Shown here: positions 24,764 to 33,947 of the stretch, one piece after another | Position numbering within the stretch: the first letter of the stretch is position 1 | How the letters are laid out: every line of letters begins with the position of its first letter | NCBI GenBank assembly: GCA_036824045.1 | Contig: DAITAZ010000007.1 | Location: forward strand, 38,489-102,488 | DNA: 64,000 bases | Direction of reading: 5' to 3' | Source of the DNA: DAITAZ01 sp036824045 | GTDB lineage: Bacteria > Pseudomonadota > Gammaproteobacteria > Burkholderiales > Rhodocyclaceae | Made by a program: the position numbers and the translations under genes | The notes under the pieces: generated by a model | What the model saw: the letters and a program-made list of their open reading frames with translations, nothing else | What the model was told of the DNA's origin: nothing | The model's database searches: none

Positions 24764-25909
24764 ATGGGCCCACTGAACGGGGTACGGGTGGTGGAGTTCG
24801 CCGCCCTAGGCCCCGCCCCCATGGGGGCGATGATCCTGGCCGATCTGGGGGCGGAGGTGCTGCGCATCGAGCGCAAGCTGCCCCCCGGCGCCAAGCCGGC
24901 GGCCGAGTTGTTCGACCCCGCCATCGACATTCTCAACCGCAGTCGCCGGGTCCTGCAGCTGGACCTGAAAAAGCCGGAGGCGGTGGAAGCCACCCTGGGC
25001 CTGCTGGAACAGGCGGATATCCTGATCGAGGGCTTCCGCCCGGGGGTGATGGAGCGCCTGGGCCTGGGGCCGGAACCGTGCCTCGCCCGCAACCCGCGGC
25101 TCGTCTATGGCCGCATGACCGGCTGGGGCCAGAGCGGCACGCTGGCCCACGCCGCCGGGCACGACATCAACTACCTCAGCCTCTCCGGTGCCCTGCACGC
25201 CATTGGCGAACCCGGGGGCAAGCCGGTGGTGCCCCTCAATCTGGTGGCGGACTGCGGCGGCGGCGCCATGCTGCTCGCGGTGGGCGTACTGGCGGCCCTC
25301 ACCCATGCCCGCGCCACCGGGCAGGGCCAGGTGGTGGATGCGGCCATGACCGACGGCTCCGCCCTGCTCATGACCATGATGTACACCCTGAAGGCCATGG
25401 GCCAATGGACGCAGCAGCGGGGCAGCAACCTGCTCGACGGTGGCGCGCACTTCTACGACACCTACCGCTGCGCCGACGGGAAATGGCTTTCGGTGGGCGC
25501 CATCGAGCCCCAGTTCTACGCCCTGTTGCGGCACAAGGCCGGCATCGACGATCCGGACTTCGACCACCAGTGGGATCGCAGCCGCTGGCCGGCATTGCGC
25601 CAGAAGCTTGCCGCCATCTTCTCCCGCCGCAGCCGGGACGCCTGGTGTGCGCTCTTCGAAGGTACCGACGCCTGCGTGGCGCCGGTGCTGGACATGGACG
25701 AGGCCCCCGCCCACCCCCACAACCGGGCTCGAGAGACCTTCGTCCAGGTGGGCGGCGTCACCCAGCCGGCCCCCGCGCCCCGCTTCAGCCGCACGCCGCC
25801 CGCCACCCCCACGGCCCCGGTGGTGGAGCCGGACAGCGCCGCCACGCTTGCCGCCTGGGGCTACAGCCCCGAGGCGGTGCAAGCGCTGCTGGCAGCCGGA
25901 GCCATCTGA
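24764..25909 (+). CDS. CoA-transferase family III (CaiB/BaiF; alpha-methylacyl-CoA racemase-like)
   Basis: A 381-residue protein of the CaiB/BaiF family, acting either as a CoA-transferase or as an alpha-methylacyl-CoA racemase. It opens GPLNGVRVVEFAALGPAPMGAMILADLGAEVLRIE, a CoA-binding Rossmann fold. AGHDINYLSLSGAL and NLVADCGGGAMLL supply the His and Asp expected for racemases (H126/D156 in M. tuberculosis MCR, from memory). An AGGAGGAG at 24751 sets the ATG. It is 108 bp after the acyl-CoA dehydrogenase and would convert the 2R- to the 2S-methyl form needed for branched-chain oxidation. Confidence 0.86.
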   Translation: MGPLNGVRVVEFAALGPAPMGAMILADLGAEVLRIERKLPPGAKPAAELFDPAIDILNRSRRVLQLDLKKPEAVEATLGLLEQADILIEGFRPGVMERLGLGPEPCLARNPRLVYGRMTGWGQSGTLAHAAGHDINYLSLSGALHAIGEPGGKPVVPLNLVADCGGGAMLLAVGVLAALTHARATGQGQVVDAAMTDGSALLMTMMYTLKAMGQWTQQRGSNLLDGGAHFYDTYRCADGKWLSVGAIEPQFYALLRHKAGIDDPDFDHQWDRSRWPALRQKLAAIFSRRSRDAWCALFEGTDACVAPVLDMDEAPAHPHNRARETFVQVGGVTQPAPAPRFSRTPPATPTAPVVEPDSAATLAAWGYSPEAVQALLAAGAI

Positions 25910-25921
25910 ACCGTCGCAGCA

Positions 25922-27154
25922 TCACCCCGGGTGGGCGGGGGGCTTGCGATCACCGATCAGGAACCACACAAAGCTCGCCGTCTCCAGCGCCAGGAGCACG
26001 GCGAAGGCCCCCTGGTAGGCGTCCCGCGGGCTCCACTGCTGGGCGGTGAGCGCGTCCACCAGCCCGCCGAATCCCCACTGGATGCCAAAGGCACCGACGA
26101 AGGCGAGCAGGTTGAGGGCGGTGGACACGCGGCCGGAGAGCTGCGGCGCAAAATGCGCGGCGAGCAGCGAATAGGCCAGGTTGGTGGTGCTGGCGCCCAG
26201 CCCCAGCCCCAGCCAGACGAGCCGTGTCGGGCCGGCATCAAGCACCGCCGCCAGCGTGGACGCCAGCGTCAGCACCGAGCCGGCGGTGAGCAGATGCACG
26301 GGCTTGATGCCCCGGGCTGCCAGGCGGGTGGCAAAGCTGGCCACGAACAGATAGCCCGCCAGGGTGGCGGCGCCCATCACGAACAGATGGTCCGCCGCCT
26401 GGGCGCGGGTGTAGCCGTTGAAGTTGATCAGCCAGGGCACCGCCCACAGGCCCTGCAGGGCCATGTTGCCGCCGGTGATCAAGCCCATCTGCAGGCCGTA
26501 GCGCCAGAAAGGCCGGGTCCGGAAGATGCCGCCCAGCGCGCGCATCTGCTCCCGCAGCGGCGCGCTCTGCGCCTCGCCCGGTTTGTCGGGCACCGTCCAC
26601 ACCGCCACGATCACCACGGCCGTGAGCACGGCGCTGGCCACGAACACGCCCCGCCAGCCCACCAGCGGCAGGGCGGCTTCCAGGGGCAGGCTGGCGGAGA
26701 GGGCGCCAAGGCCGCCGGCGGTCATGATCGAGCCGGTCATCGAGGCCTGGCGCTGGGGCGGAAACCACTGGAACAGGCTCTTCAGTGCCGCCATCAGGCA
26801 GGCCGAAACCCCCAGCCCGATCAGCGCTCGCCCCAACGCCAGGGCGCCCAGGCTGTGACCGAAGGCAAAGATCAGGCAGCCGGCGCCGGCAAAGAGCAGC
26901 AGCACCGTTTCCACCCGCCGGGCGCCAAAGCGGTCCAGCCCGATGCCAATGGGCAGCTGCGCCAGGGCGAAGGCGAAAAAATAGGCGCTGGTGAGCAGCC
27001 CCAGATCGGCGGCGGAAATGCCCAGCTCCCGGGTCAGTTCGGGGGCGATCACCGCGTTGACCGTGCGCAGCAGGTAGGAGAGGTAGTAGCCCACGGCAAA
27101 GGGCGCGAACACCCGCAGCCACAGGTTGATCGGGCGTGCCGTCACCGCGCTCAC
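25922..27154 (-). CDS. MFS transporter
   Basis: A 410-residue major facilitator protein with about twelve helices. The loop 2-3 signature is present as GIGLDRFGARRVE after SAYFFAFALAQLPI, and GRALIGLGVSACLMAA follows in helix 4. It resembles the phthalate/anion-cation or nitrate-type MFS groups, but the substrate is not recognisable. GTG 27154 overlaps the MOSC gene's stop (GTGA), so the two are co-translated. Its end lies only 12 bp from the convergent CoA-transferase gene. Confidence 0.83.
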   Translation of the reverse strand: MSAVTARPINLWLRVFAPFAVGYYLSYLLRTVNAVIAPELTRELGISAADLGLLTSAYFFAFALAQLPIGIGLDRFGARRVETVLLLFAGAGCLIFAFGHSLGALALGRALIGLGVSACLMAALKSLFQWFPPQRQASMTGSIMTAGGLGALSASLPLEAALPLVGWRGVFVASAVLTAVVIVAVWTVPDKPGEAQSAPLREQMRALGGIFRTRPFWRYGLQMGLITGGNMALQGLWAVPWLINFNGYTRAQAADHLFVMGAATLAGYLFVASFATRLAARGIKPVHLLTAGSVLTLASTLAAVLDAGPTRLVWLGLGLGASTTNLAYSLLAAHFAPQLSGRVSTALNLLAFVGAFGIQWGFGGLVDALTAQQWSPRDAYQGAFAVLLALETASFVWFLIGDRKPPAHPG

Positions 27155-27819
27155 AGGGGCAGCTCCGGGTTGCGGTCCAGCCACGCCAGCCGCTCGGCCA
27201 GGCGCTGGCGCCAGCCGGCGGCCAGCCCCGGGGTGGCCACCAGGGCCGCCAGTGCCGCCCGGGGCGGGCGGTGGGCTTCCTGGATGCGCCAGGCGTCCGC
27301 CAGGGCGATGGGCGCGGCCACCCGTTCCAGCAGCTCGAACGTGTCGCCGGGCGCCACGGTGCCCCCCGCCAGCACCCGGTAGTACCAGCCGGTGATGCCG
27401 GCCTCGGCGATGAAGCGGGAGGCCTGCTTTTCCCCCAGCCGGTGGTTGATCTTCCAGCAGGGGTTGCGCGGGCGACTCACCTGCAGCCGGGCGGGGCCCA
27501 GGCCGAAGACGTCACCCAGGCAGACGTTGGTTTCCGTCCAGCCCAGGCCGGAGAGGTTTTCCCCCAGGCAGCCGGGGGCCAGGCAGCCCGCCGCGGCGGG
27601 GAAACGGGCCGCGAGGGTGGCGTAATGCTCGGCGGGGTAATGGTGCACCGCCTGGTCCGGGCCGCCGTGTACCCGGCGGTCCGCCACCTGGTCGCCCGCC
27701 AGGCCTTCCGGGCCGAGGGCCACGGCCCCGGTCACGGGGGCCTTGAACATGCCGGTGCGTTGTCCTTCCGGCGGCAGGGGCTGGAGCTGCCCCACGAATA
27801 TCTGCGTGATGCGGTTCAT
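27151..27819 (-). CDS. MOSC domain protein (YiiM-like)
   Basis: A 222-residue protein with the MOSC (MoCo sulfurase C-terminal) fold. Key features are GLAGDQVADRRVHGGPDQAVHHYP in the N-terminal half, GCLGENLSGLGW, then the SRPRNPCWKINHRLG block with the conserved Cys, as in E. coli YiiM, which reduces N-hydroxylated bases using a molybdenum cofactor. The ATG at 27819 gives the expected N-terminus (MNRITQIFVGQLQPL). It is followed by the overlapping MFS gene. Confidence 0.86.
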   Translation of the reverse strand: MNRITQIFVGQLQPLPPEGQRTGMFKAPVTGAVALGPEGLAGDQVADRRVHGGPDQAVHHYPAEHYATLAARFPAAAGCLAPGCLGENLSGLGWTETNVCLGDVFGLGPARLQVSRPRNPCWKINHRLGEKQASRFIAEAGITGWYYRVLAGGTVAPGDTFELLERVAAPIALADAWRIQEAHRPPRAALAALVATPGLAAGWRQRLAERLAWLDRNPELPL

Positions 27820-27907
27820 CCGGTTTGGCGTGTGGATCGCAAACCGTTATTAGACCGTCCGGGGCGCGTTCACGCCATGCGTTGTTGCCCCAATGCGGGG
27901 CGCGGCT

Positions 27908-28282
27908 TCAGGTGCGCACCCGGGCCATCACCGCCTCGATCACCTCGCCCAGCTCGAACAGCCGGTCCTTGGAGCAATAACCCCAGGCGCCCAGTTGCAC
28001 CAGCGCCTGCGCCTTGGCTTCGCCAATGGTGCCGGAGACCAGCACCAGGGGTAGTCCCGGGTACTGCCGGAGAAAGAACTTGAGGGTGTCGGTGAAGTAC
28101 ATGCCGGGCACCGAGTAGTCGGAGAGGACCAGATCCCAGGCCCGCTCCGCCAGGGCGGCGTGCAGGGCTTCGGCGCCGTCTACCCGCTGACAGTGCGCGG
28201 CCAGGGTCAGCTTGCGCAACTGGCGCTCCAGCAGTTTGAAGTCGGAGGCGTTGTCTTCGATGCACAGGATGTCGAGCGGCAT
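27908..28282 (-). CDS. Single-domain response regulator
   Basis: A 124-residue receiver domain with no output domain: acidic residues E9/D10, phospho-acceptor D55 (DLVLSDYSVPGM), Ser/Thr (LVSGT) and K105 (CSKDRL). It is the last gene of a leftward set after the PAS kinase and the first regulator, 4 bp from the latter. It closely resembles the N-terminal receiver of the divergent hybrid kinase, including the unusual W-D-L-V-L-[SA]-D run, suggesting the two arose by duplication and may share signals. Confidence 0.85.
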   Translation of the reverse strand: MPLDILCIEDNASDFKLLERQLRKLTLAAHCQRVDGAEALHAALAERAWDLVLSDYSVPGMYFTDTLKFFLRQYPGLPLVLVSGTIGEAKAQALVQLGAWGYCSKDRLFELGEVIEAVMARVRT

Positions 28283-28286
28283 GTGC

Positions 28287-28724
28287 TTACCCCCGGGGTG
28301 GCGGTTCGTTGGTCAGGGCCCAGAAGACCCCGATGCGGATGACGGTCTGGGCGAACTGGGCGAAGTCCACGGGCTTGCGCACGAAGGCGTTGGCACCGTT
28401 CTCGTAGCTTTTGAGCCGGTCCCGCTCCTCGTCCGAGGAGGTGAGGATCACCACCGGCAGGAGCCGCGTGCGGGGATGGGCGCGGATGCGCTCCAGCACT
28501 TCCAGCCCCGAGACCCGGGGCAGGCTCAGGTCGAGGATGACGACCACCGGCGGCTCCGGGGGCGACTGGCCGGCGCAGGCGCCCTCGCCGAACAGGTGGT
28601 CCAGCGCCTGCTGGCCGTCCCGCAGCACCAGGATGGGATTGACCACGCCTGCCTTGCGCAGGGCGCGCAGGGTCAGCTTTTCGTCCTGGTCATTGTCTTC
28701 GACCAGCAGCAGAGTGTTATTCAT
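28287..28724 (-). CDS. Response regulator, Rcp1-like
   Basis: A 145-residue single receiver with the longer beta3-side loop typical of Rcp1/phytochrome-kinase partners. It shows LVEDNDQDEKLTLRAL at the N-terminus, phospho-acceptor D64 (VVILDLSLPRVSG), ILTSSDEERD and FVRKPVDF with the conserved Lys. The ATG at 28724 overlaps the kinase stop by 8 bp (ATGAATAA), so the kinase and this regulator are translationally coupled and almost surely partners. No DNA-binding domain is present, so output is by phosphotransfer or protein contact. Confidence 0.88.
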   Translation of the reverse strand: MNNTLLLVEDNDQDEKLTLRALRKAGVVNPILVLRDGQQALDHLFGEGACAGQSPPEPPVVVILDLSLPRVSGLEVLERIRAHPRTRLLPVVILTSSDEERDRLKSYENGANAFVRKPVDFAQFAQTVIRIGVFWALTNEPPPRG

Positions 28725-31134
28725 CTTCGCCTCCCACGGGGGTGTTGGCCGGGTTCTCGATGGTGAAGCAGAAGTGCGCGCCCCGCCCCGGGGCGCCATG
28801 CGCCTTGATGTGACCGCCGTGGCGGCGAATGATTCGCTGCACCGTGGCCAGGCCGATGCCGATGCCCGGGAATTCGTCGCGCCGGTGCAGGCGCTGGAAG
28901 GGCGTGAAAAGTTTTTCCGCATGGCGCATGTCGAAGCCGGCGCCATTGTCCTCGATGCAGAAATGGCGCGTCCCGTCTTCCACCGTGGTGCCGAAGCGGA
29001 TCACCGCTTCCGGCTCGTGGGCGGTGTATTTCCAGGCGTTACCCAGGAGGTTGTAGAGCACGATCTCCACCATCCGGGGTTCGCCCCGGGTGGACAGTCC
29101 TTCCGCGATCTCCCAGCGTATCCGGCGCTGGGGCTCGGCGCGCTGCAGCTCGCCGGCGATGCGCCGGGCCATGGCGGTGAGGTTCACCGGCTGGCGGTCC
29201 AGCGAGCCCTGGGTGGCGCGGGAGAGGGCGAGCAGACCGTCGATCAGGTCCGCCATGCGCCGGCTGCCTTCGACAATCTCGTCCAGGCACTCGGCGGCAT
29301 CGCCCTCGAAGCGCTCGCCGTGGTCCTCCTGCAAGGCCGCGGCAAAGCCGCTCATGGCCCGCAGCGGTGCCCGCAGATCATGGGCCACGGCGTAAGTGAA
29401 GGCTTCGAGCTCCTGGTTGGCGGCTTGCAGCTCGGTGGTGCGTTCCACAACCCGCTGCTCCAGTTCGGCGTTGAGGCGATGGATTTCGGCCTCCGCCGCC
29501 TTGCGGGCGCTGATGTCGATGGCGCCGACGATCACGTGCATCGTTTCCCGGTAGCGTACCGGGGCCAGGCTCAGTTCCACCGGGATCTCGCTGCCGTCCG
29601 CCCGCCGTCCGCGCAGTTCCCGGCCGCTGCCCATCAGGCGCTCGCTGGGCGCGCGCAGGTACGTGGTCCGGTGGGCCACGTGGCCGGCCCGCAGCGCCTC
29701 GGGCATCAGTGTTTCCACCAGTGCGCCGTCCAGGGCGCCCGGGGGGTAGCCGAACAGCGCGCAGGCGCGCCGGTTGGCGCGGACGATGCGGCCATCGGGC
29801 CCCACCAGCAGCGCGCCCTCCGGCGAGGCGTCGAACACCAGTCGGGCTTCGGTTTCCCGGCTCTGCAGCGCGGCATTGAGCCGGCCAACCCGCTGCTCCC
29901 GCTCCGCCACTTCGCCCAGCATGCGCCGGAAGGCCTGTTTCAACGCCTCCAGCTCCAGTCCGCTCTGTTCCGCCGGCAAGGCGCCGATACGGGCGCTGGC
30001 TGCGGCATAGCGGCCAGCGCTGGCATCGTCGGCGGCGGTGGTCAGGTGGCGCAGGGGGCGCACCAGATGTCGCAACCCCAGGCCGAGCAAAAGCAGCAGC
30101 ACGAGGATCTCGCCCGCCTCGCCCAGCAGCTGGCTGCGCCGGGCGGCAGCGATCAGGCTGTCCATCCGCGCGTCCGTCACGCCGTAGGCCAAGGCCAGGG
30201 CGCGGCCGGGTTGGGCCGGGTCCAGTTCCACCCGGGTGGCGGCCAGATGCAACAGGCCCAGTTCCGTTTCGGCGCTGACCAGGGGGTGGGGGGCCGCCAG
30301 ATCGGCCGTGGGCAGCGGGCCCAGCTCGTCCTGCCAGCGATGGCGCAGACCAAGATCGAAGCCGAAGCTGCGGCCGGCCACCGGATGCACGAGAAAATCC
30401 CCATGGCCGTTGGCCAGGAAGACCACCTGCCGCTCCCCGGCCGGGCTTGGGGTTTCGCCCTGGCCCGTCCCCTGCGCCAGGGTGGTGAGCGTGCGGCTCA
30501 TGTTGCGGTTGATCACCAGCACGCCCCGGGGACGCCCATCCCGGCCGGCAAGCGATGCGGCGACCCGCAACGTGGGCTTGTGGGGTGTTTCCACCTGCCC
30601 CCGCTCCCGGTTCAGGTTGATGTCCGAGGTGTGGATGGTGCCGGGCGGCAGGGCCAGCGCCGCCCGGAAGTAGTCCCGGTCGCCCTTGGCCTGGAGTTGG
30701 CTGGCGGGGGTGACGGTCGGGCCGCCCGGGGACTGGTCCACCCGGATCCATTCCATCCCCGGCGCCTGGGCGTCGATCAGGCGGATCTGGTCGTAGTCGG
30801 GCCGGTTCTGCAACAGCGCCAGGAACAGCTGGGTCAGGGCTTGGCGCTCGGCCTCGGCCAGCGCTCCCCCCGCCTGCGCCGCGAGCCGCGCCAGCGGCGG
30901 CGAACCCATGAGAAAGGCCAGATCGTGGCGGGTGGACACGATGGTCTCAGCCAGTTGATCGCCGTTGCGCGCCACCGCGGCCGAGAGGTCGGCGCCCAGG
31001 TCCTTGCGCACCTGCTGGCGGATGGCCTGGTCCTGGGCCAGCCACTGCACGCCAAAACCCACCGCCACCGCCGCCAGGATGACCAGCAGGCCGCGCTGCA
31101 AAAGGCTGAGAGGCCGGCTGGGCGATGGCGCCAT
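28717..31134 (-). CDS. Membrane PAS sensor histidine kinase with periplasmic sensor
   Basis: An 805-residue kinase. A TM helix (LLQRGLLVILAAVAVGFGVQWLA, about 10-32) precedes a periplasmic region of some 250 residues with a Cache-like look (YDQIRLIDAQAPGMEWIRVD, DINLNRERGQVETPHKPTL), then a second TM near 285 (ILVLLLLLGLGL) and a HAMP-like segment. A PAS domain follows (about 350-500), with a coiled linker, then the H-box YAVAHDLRAPLRAMSGF of the phytochrome-kinase type and the ATPase domain with NLLGNAWKYT, NGAGFD and GIGLATVQRII. ATG 31134 is chosen as it directly precedes the first TM. It forms an operon with two receiver proteins. Confidence 0.88.
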   Translation of the reverse strand: MAPSPSRPLSLLQRGLLVILAAVAVGFGVQWLAQDQAIRQQVRKDLGADLSAAVARNGDQLAETIVSTRHDLAFLMGSPPLARLAAQAGGALAEAERQALTQLFLALLQNRPDYDQIRLIDAQAPGMEWIRVDQSPGGPTVTPASQLQAKGDRDYFRAALALPPGTIHTSDINLNRERGQVETPHKPTLRVAASLAGRDGRPRGVLVINRNMSRTLTTLAQGTGQGETPSPAGERQVVFLANGHGDFLVHPVAGRSFGFDLGLRHRWQDELGPLPTADLAAPHPLVSAETELGLLHLAATRVELDPAQPGRALALAYGVTDARMDSLIAAARRSQLLGEAGEILVLLLLLGLGLRHLVRPLRHLTTAADDASAGRYAAASARIGALPAEQSGLELEALKQAFRRMLGEVAEREQRVGRLNAALQSRETEARLVFDASPEGALLVGPDGRIVRANRRACALFGYPPGALDGALVETLMPEALRAGHVAHRTTYLRAPSERLMGSGRELRGRRADGSEIPVELSLAPVRYRETMHVIVGAIDISARKAAEAEIHRLNAELEQRVVERTTELQAANQELEAFTYAVAHDLRAPLRAMSGFAAALQEDHGERFEGDAAECLDEIVEGSRRMADLIDGLLALSRATQGSLDRQPVNLTAMARRIAGELQRAEPQRRIRWEIAEGLSTRGEPRMVEIVLYNLLGNAWKYTAHEPEAVIRFGTTVEDGTRHFCIEDNGAGFDMRHAEKLFTPFQRLHRRDEFPGIGIGLATVQRIIRRHGGHIKAHGAPGRGAHFCFTIENPANTPVGGEDE

Positions 31135-31451
31135 GGTGCGATCTCCGGCGGAGAGATGGAAGGGGCTTCGGGCGGCTGCCGCCGGGCGTTTTCGTCGGCG
31201 GGGCCTATTGTTACGCAAGGTTTGCTGCCGCAACAAGCGCGGGTGCCGGGCGGTTGCCCCGGGGATTGTCCGGGTAGCCGCCACGCGGCCTGTCTTGCCC
31301 TTGCCAGCGCGGGGATTTCATTCAAACACATTTGGATTTGCGCCGGGGCACTTGCAGACCCCCGGTACTTCCCTGCGAAAATGTGAAAAAAATCACGAAC
31401 AGTTCGTGCCACGGCGAGTGCCGGCGGCACGCCCCCTGCCGGAGTACACCC
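31135..31451. other. 317 bp divergent intergenic region with a palindrome
   Basis: This gap separates the divergent kinase genes. No gene was recognised. The one clear element is the CACGAAC-A-GTTCGTG palindrome at 31394-31408, preceded by an A-rich tract (GAAAATGTGAAAAAAATC). The rest is unremarkable GC-rich sequence. Confidence 0.5.
31394..31408. promoter_or_regulatory. Perfect palindrome CACGAAC-A-GTTCGTG (operator candidate)
   Basis: It has 7 bp arms and a 1 bp centre, and is placed 44 bp before the TTG start of the hybrid kinase. There is no T-run, so a terminator is unlikely. The TCACGAA half-site also occurs in the operator-like repeats at 15961-15993 but with different spacing, so a shared regulator is only a possibility. 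Confidence 0.4.
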
Positions 31452-33374
31452 TTGCCATCCCATCCCAAGATACTGGTCGTGGAAGATAGCGAGGCGGACT
31501 ACCGCCTCATGCTGCGCGAACTGGCGGGCCTGACGCCTGCGCAGTACTGCCGCCGGGTGGACAGCCGGGAGGCGTTGCTGGGCCTGCTTTCCGACGAGTC
31601 TTGGGATCTGGTGCTGGCCGACCACCATCTGCCGGGCATGTTGTTTGGCGAGGCCCTGGCGGCCATCCGTCAGCACCTGCCGGACGTGCCGGTGATTCTC
31701 GTGTCCGGCGGGCTGGGCGAAGAGGCCGCGGTGGAGTGGATGAAGCAGGGCGTGGCGGATTTCGTGCTCAAGCACCGGATGAGCCGGCTCGTGCCCGCCA
31801 TTCGCCGCTGCTTGCAGGAGGCGGAGGAGCGTTCGTCCCGCCACATGGCGGAGATGGCGTTGCGGGAGAGCGAGGCGCGTTTCCGCGCCACCTTCGAACA
31901 GGCCGCCATCGGCATTGCCCATGTGGCGCTGGACGGGCGCCTGCAGTGGTCCAACCGCAAGCTGGAGGACATCCTGGCCTGCCCGGTGGGCGGGCGCCGG
32001 GGGGAGGATGCGCGCCAGCTGGTGGTGGACGCGGATCGGCCCGCGGCCCGCCGCATCTACCGGCAGCTCGTCGCCGGGCGTGTGCCCCAGGCGGTGCGGG
32101 AACTGCGGTTGCTGGCGGGCGACGGCAGCCCGGTGTGGTGCAACCTGACCCTGTCGCTGGCGCGCAGCGCCGGAGGAGCCCCCAGCTACTTGATCGTGAT
32201 GGTGGAGGATATCCGCGAGCGCAAGCGTATCGAGCAGGAGCTGGCGACTGCGCTGGCCGACGCCCGCCGCGCCGACCAGGCCAAGAGCCGTTTCCTGGCG
32301 GCCGCCAGCCACGATCTGCGCCAGCCGGCCCAGTCCATGGTGATGTTCGTGGCCTTGCTCCACCGGAAGCTGCAGGGCAGCCCCCTGGAGCCGGCGGTGG
32401 TGCAACTGGAGAGCGCGGTCGGCGCCCTCACCGACATGCTGGGGGGGCTGCTGGACATCTCCCGGCTGGATGCGGGCGCGGTGGAAGTGCACAAGGTGCC
32501 GGTGGATGTGCAGCAGGTGCTGGCCAAGCTCACCGATGAGTATGTGCTGCGGGCCGAGGCCCGGGGTCTGGCCCTGCGCCAGGGCACCCGGCGGCCCCGG
32601 CATGCCGTCACCGACCCCATGCTGCTCGAACGCATCCTGCGCAATCTGGTGGAAAACGCTCTGCGCTATACCGAGCAGGGCGGGGTGCTGCTGGGCTGCC
32701 GGAGCCGGGGGCAGGAACTGCGGCTGGAGGTGATCGACAGCGGTGTGGGCGTGGCCCCGGATCAGCAGCCGCTCATCTTCGAGGAGCTCTACCAGGTGGG
32801 CAACGCGGCCCGGGACCGGGCCCAGGGGCTGGGTCTGGGCCTGGCCATCGTCAGCCGCATGGCCAGCCTGATCGGCGCCCGGGTGGAACTGGATTCCCGG
32901 CTTGGCCACGGCTCCCGCTTTGCCCTCATTCTGCCTGCCGAGCGCGCGCCGCCCCGGGAGCCACCACGCTTGCCCGCGCCGCCGCCCGCCCCCAAGCGCT
33001 CCCTGCTGGTGGTGGACGACGATCCGGTGGTGCGCCGCAGTATCCAGATGGCCCTGGAAAGCTTTGGCTACAGGGTGCTGGCGGCCGCCAGCCGTGCCGA
33101 GGCCGTGGCGTTGATGACCCAGGGAGACGGCCTTCCCGATGCCCTGATCGCCGATTACCGGCTGGGACAGGGTGAGACGGGGCCTGCGGTGGCCGTGGCG
33201 CTGCGGGAACACCTGGGTTGGGCAATCCCGGTGCTGGTGATGACTGGTGATACCGCCCCGGACCGCATCCGCGAGGTGCGGGAGAGCGGCTTCGGCATCC
33301 TGAGCAAGCCGGTGGGCGTGGACGAACTGCTGGAGGCGGTGGAGCGCACCATTGCCGGCGCCGGACGGGCGTGA
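31452..33374 (+). CDS. Hybrid sensor kinase, REC-PAS-HisKA-HATPase-REC
   Basis: A soluble protein of about 640 residues. The N-terminal receiver has D57 (DLVLADHHLPGM), the PAS domain is at about 145-270, and the H-box SRFLAAASHDLRQPAQSM belongs to the SHDLRQP kinase group. The ATPase has NLVENALRYTEQGG, SGVGVAP and GLGLGLAIVSRMA, followed by a Pro-rich linker and a second receiver (LLVVDDDPVVRRSIQ, with phospho-acceptor in LIADYRLG). TTG 31452 is preferred as start: it has a GGAG 9 bp upstream and begins just before the first beta strand. It is divergent from the kinase-regulator operon and shares its receiver type, so phosphorelay cross-talk is plausible. Confidence 0.85.
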   Translation: MPSHPKILVVEDSEADYRLMLRELAGLTPAQYCRRVDSREALLGLLSDESWDLVLADHHLPGMLFGEALAAIRQHLPDVPVILVSGGLGEEAAVEWMKQGVADFVLKHRMSRLVPAIRRCLQEAEERSSRHMAEMALRESEARFRATFEQAAIGIAHVALDGRLQWSNRKLEDILACPVGGRRGEDARQLVVDADRPAARRIYRQLVAGRVPQAVRELRLLAGDGSPVWCNLTLSLARSAGGAPSYLIVMVEDIRERKRIEQELATALADARRADQAKSRFLAAASHDLRQPAQSMVMFVALLHRKLQGSPLEPAVVQLESAVGALTDMLGGLLDISRLDAGAVEVHKVPVDVQQVLAKLTDEYVLRAEARGLALRQGTRRPRHAVTDPMLLERILRNLVENALRYTEQGGVLLGCRSRGQELRLEVIDSGVGVAPDQQPLIFEELYQVGNAARDRAQGLGLGLAIVSRMASLIGARVELDSRLGHGSRFALILPAERAPPREPPRLPAPPPAPKRSLLVVDDDPVVRRSIQMALESFGYRVLAAASRAEAVALMTQGDGLPDALIADYRLGQGETGPAVAVALREHLGWAIPVLVMTGDTAPDRIREVRESGFGILSKPVGVDELLEAVERTIAGAGRA

Positions 33375-33408
33375 GGCGATGGGCGGGGCACGGACATGAA
33401 AAAGCCGC

Positions 33409-33435
33409 GGCGTCTGCCGCGGCTTCAAGGAGCCA
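33409..33435 (-). terminator. Terminator of the bacterioferritin operon
   Basis: AAGCCGCGGC (33412-33421), loop GTCT, GCCGCGGCTT (33426-33435) is a perfect 10 bp stem. Read leftward it is followed by a T-run (plus-strand AAAAA at 33409-33413), so it ends bfr transcription. It may also stop the opposing kinase transcript. Confidence 0.85.
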
Positions 33436-33451
33436 CTCGGCACCGACCGGA

Positions 33452-33934
33452 TCAGTCGCCGCCAGGCTCCATGTGGGCTTGCAGGTAATTGGGCAGGGTG
33501 ACGTCCTGGATCAGGCTCTGCTGGGTTTCCAGCCAGTCGATGGCCGCCTCGCAGTGCTCCAGCAGTTCTTCCAGCAACTCGCGGCTCACGAAGTCCTGGC
33601 TGGCCTCGCACAGGGCGATGGCCTCCACCAGCAGCGGACGCTGGATGTCGCGCTCGTAGGTCAGATCCCCCTGCAGACACTCCACCACATGCTCGCCAAT
33701 GAGCAGCTTGCCCAGGTTCTGCAGATTGGGCAGGCCTTCCAGGAAGAGCACCCGCTCGATCAGTTTGTCCGCTTCCTTCATCACCCGGATCGACTGCTTG
33801 TACTGGTAGTCGTTGAGTTTCTCCAACCCCCAGTTACGGAACATCCGGGCGTGCAGGAAATACTGGTTGATGGCGGTCAGCTCGTTCTTGAGCACCTTGT
33901 TCAGGATGTCGATGACCTTCTTTTCGCCTTTCAT
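33452..33934 (-). CDS. bfr: Bacterioferritin, heme-binding subunit without ferroxidase site
   Basis: A 160-residue iron-storage subunit (MKGEKKVIDILNKVLKNEL). Aligned by eye to E. coli Bfr it keeps E18, E94 and the heme ligand M52, but has V at 51, E at 54, H at 127 and A at 130, where the di-iron site needs Glu, His, Glu and His. It should bind heme but not oxidise iron. The neighbouring subunit has the opposite pattern, as known for mixed bacterioferritins of Neisseria and Magnetospirillum. It is the second gene of a two-gene operon, 13 bp after the first. Confidence 0.93.
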   Translation of the reverse strand: MKGEKKVIDILNKVLKNELTAINQYFLHARMFRNWGLEKLNDYQYKQSIRVMKEADKLIERVLFLEGLPNLQNLGKLLIGEHVVECLQGDLTYERDIQRPLLVEAIALCEASQDFVSRELLEELLEHCEAAIDWLETQQSLIQDVTLPNYLQAHMEPGGD

Positions 33935-33947
33935 CGGGGTGCCCTCC

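Noticed and set aside
28411..31386. A 991-residue open frame on the plus strand
   Set aside because: It lies wholly opposite the PAS kinase and its regulator; the sequence is low-complexity and has no family motifs.
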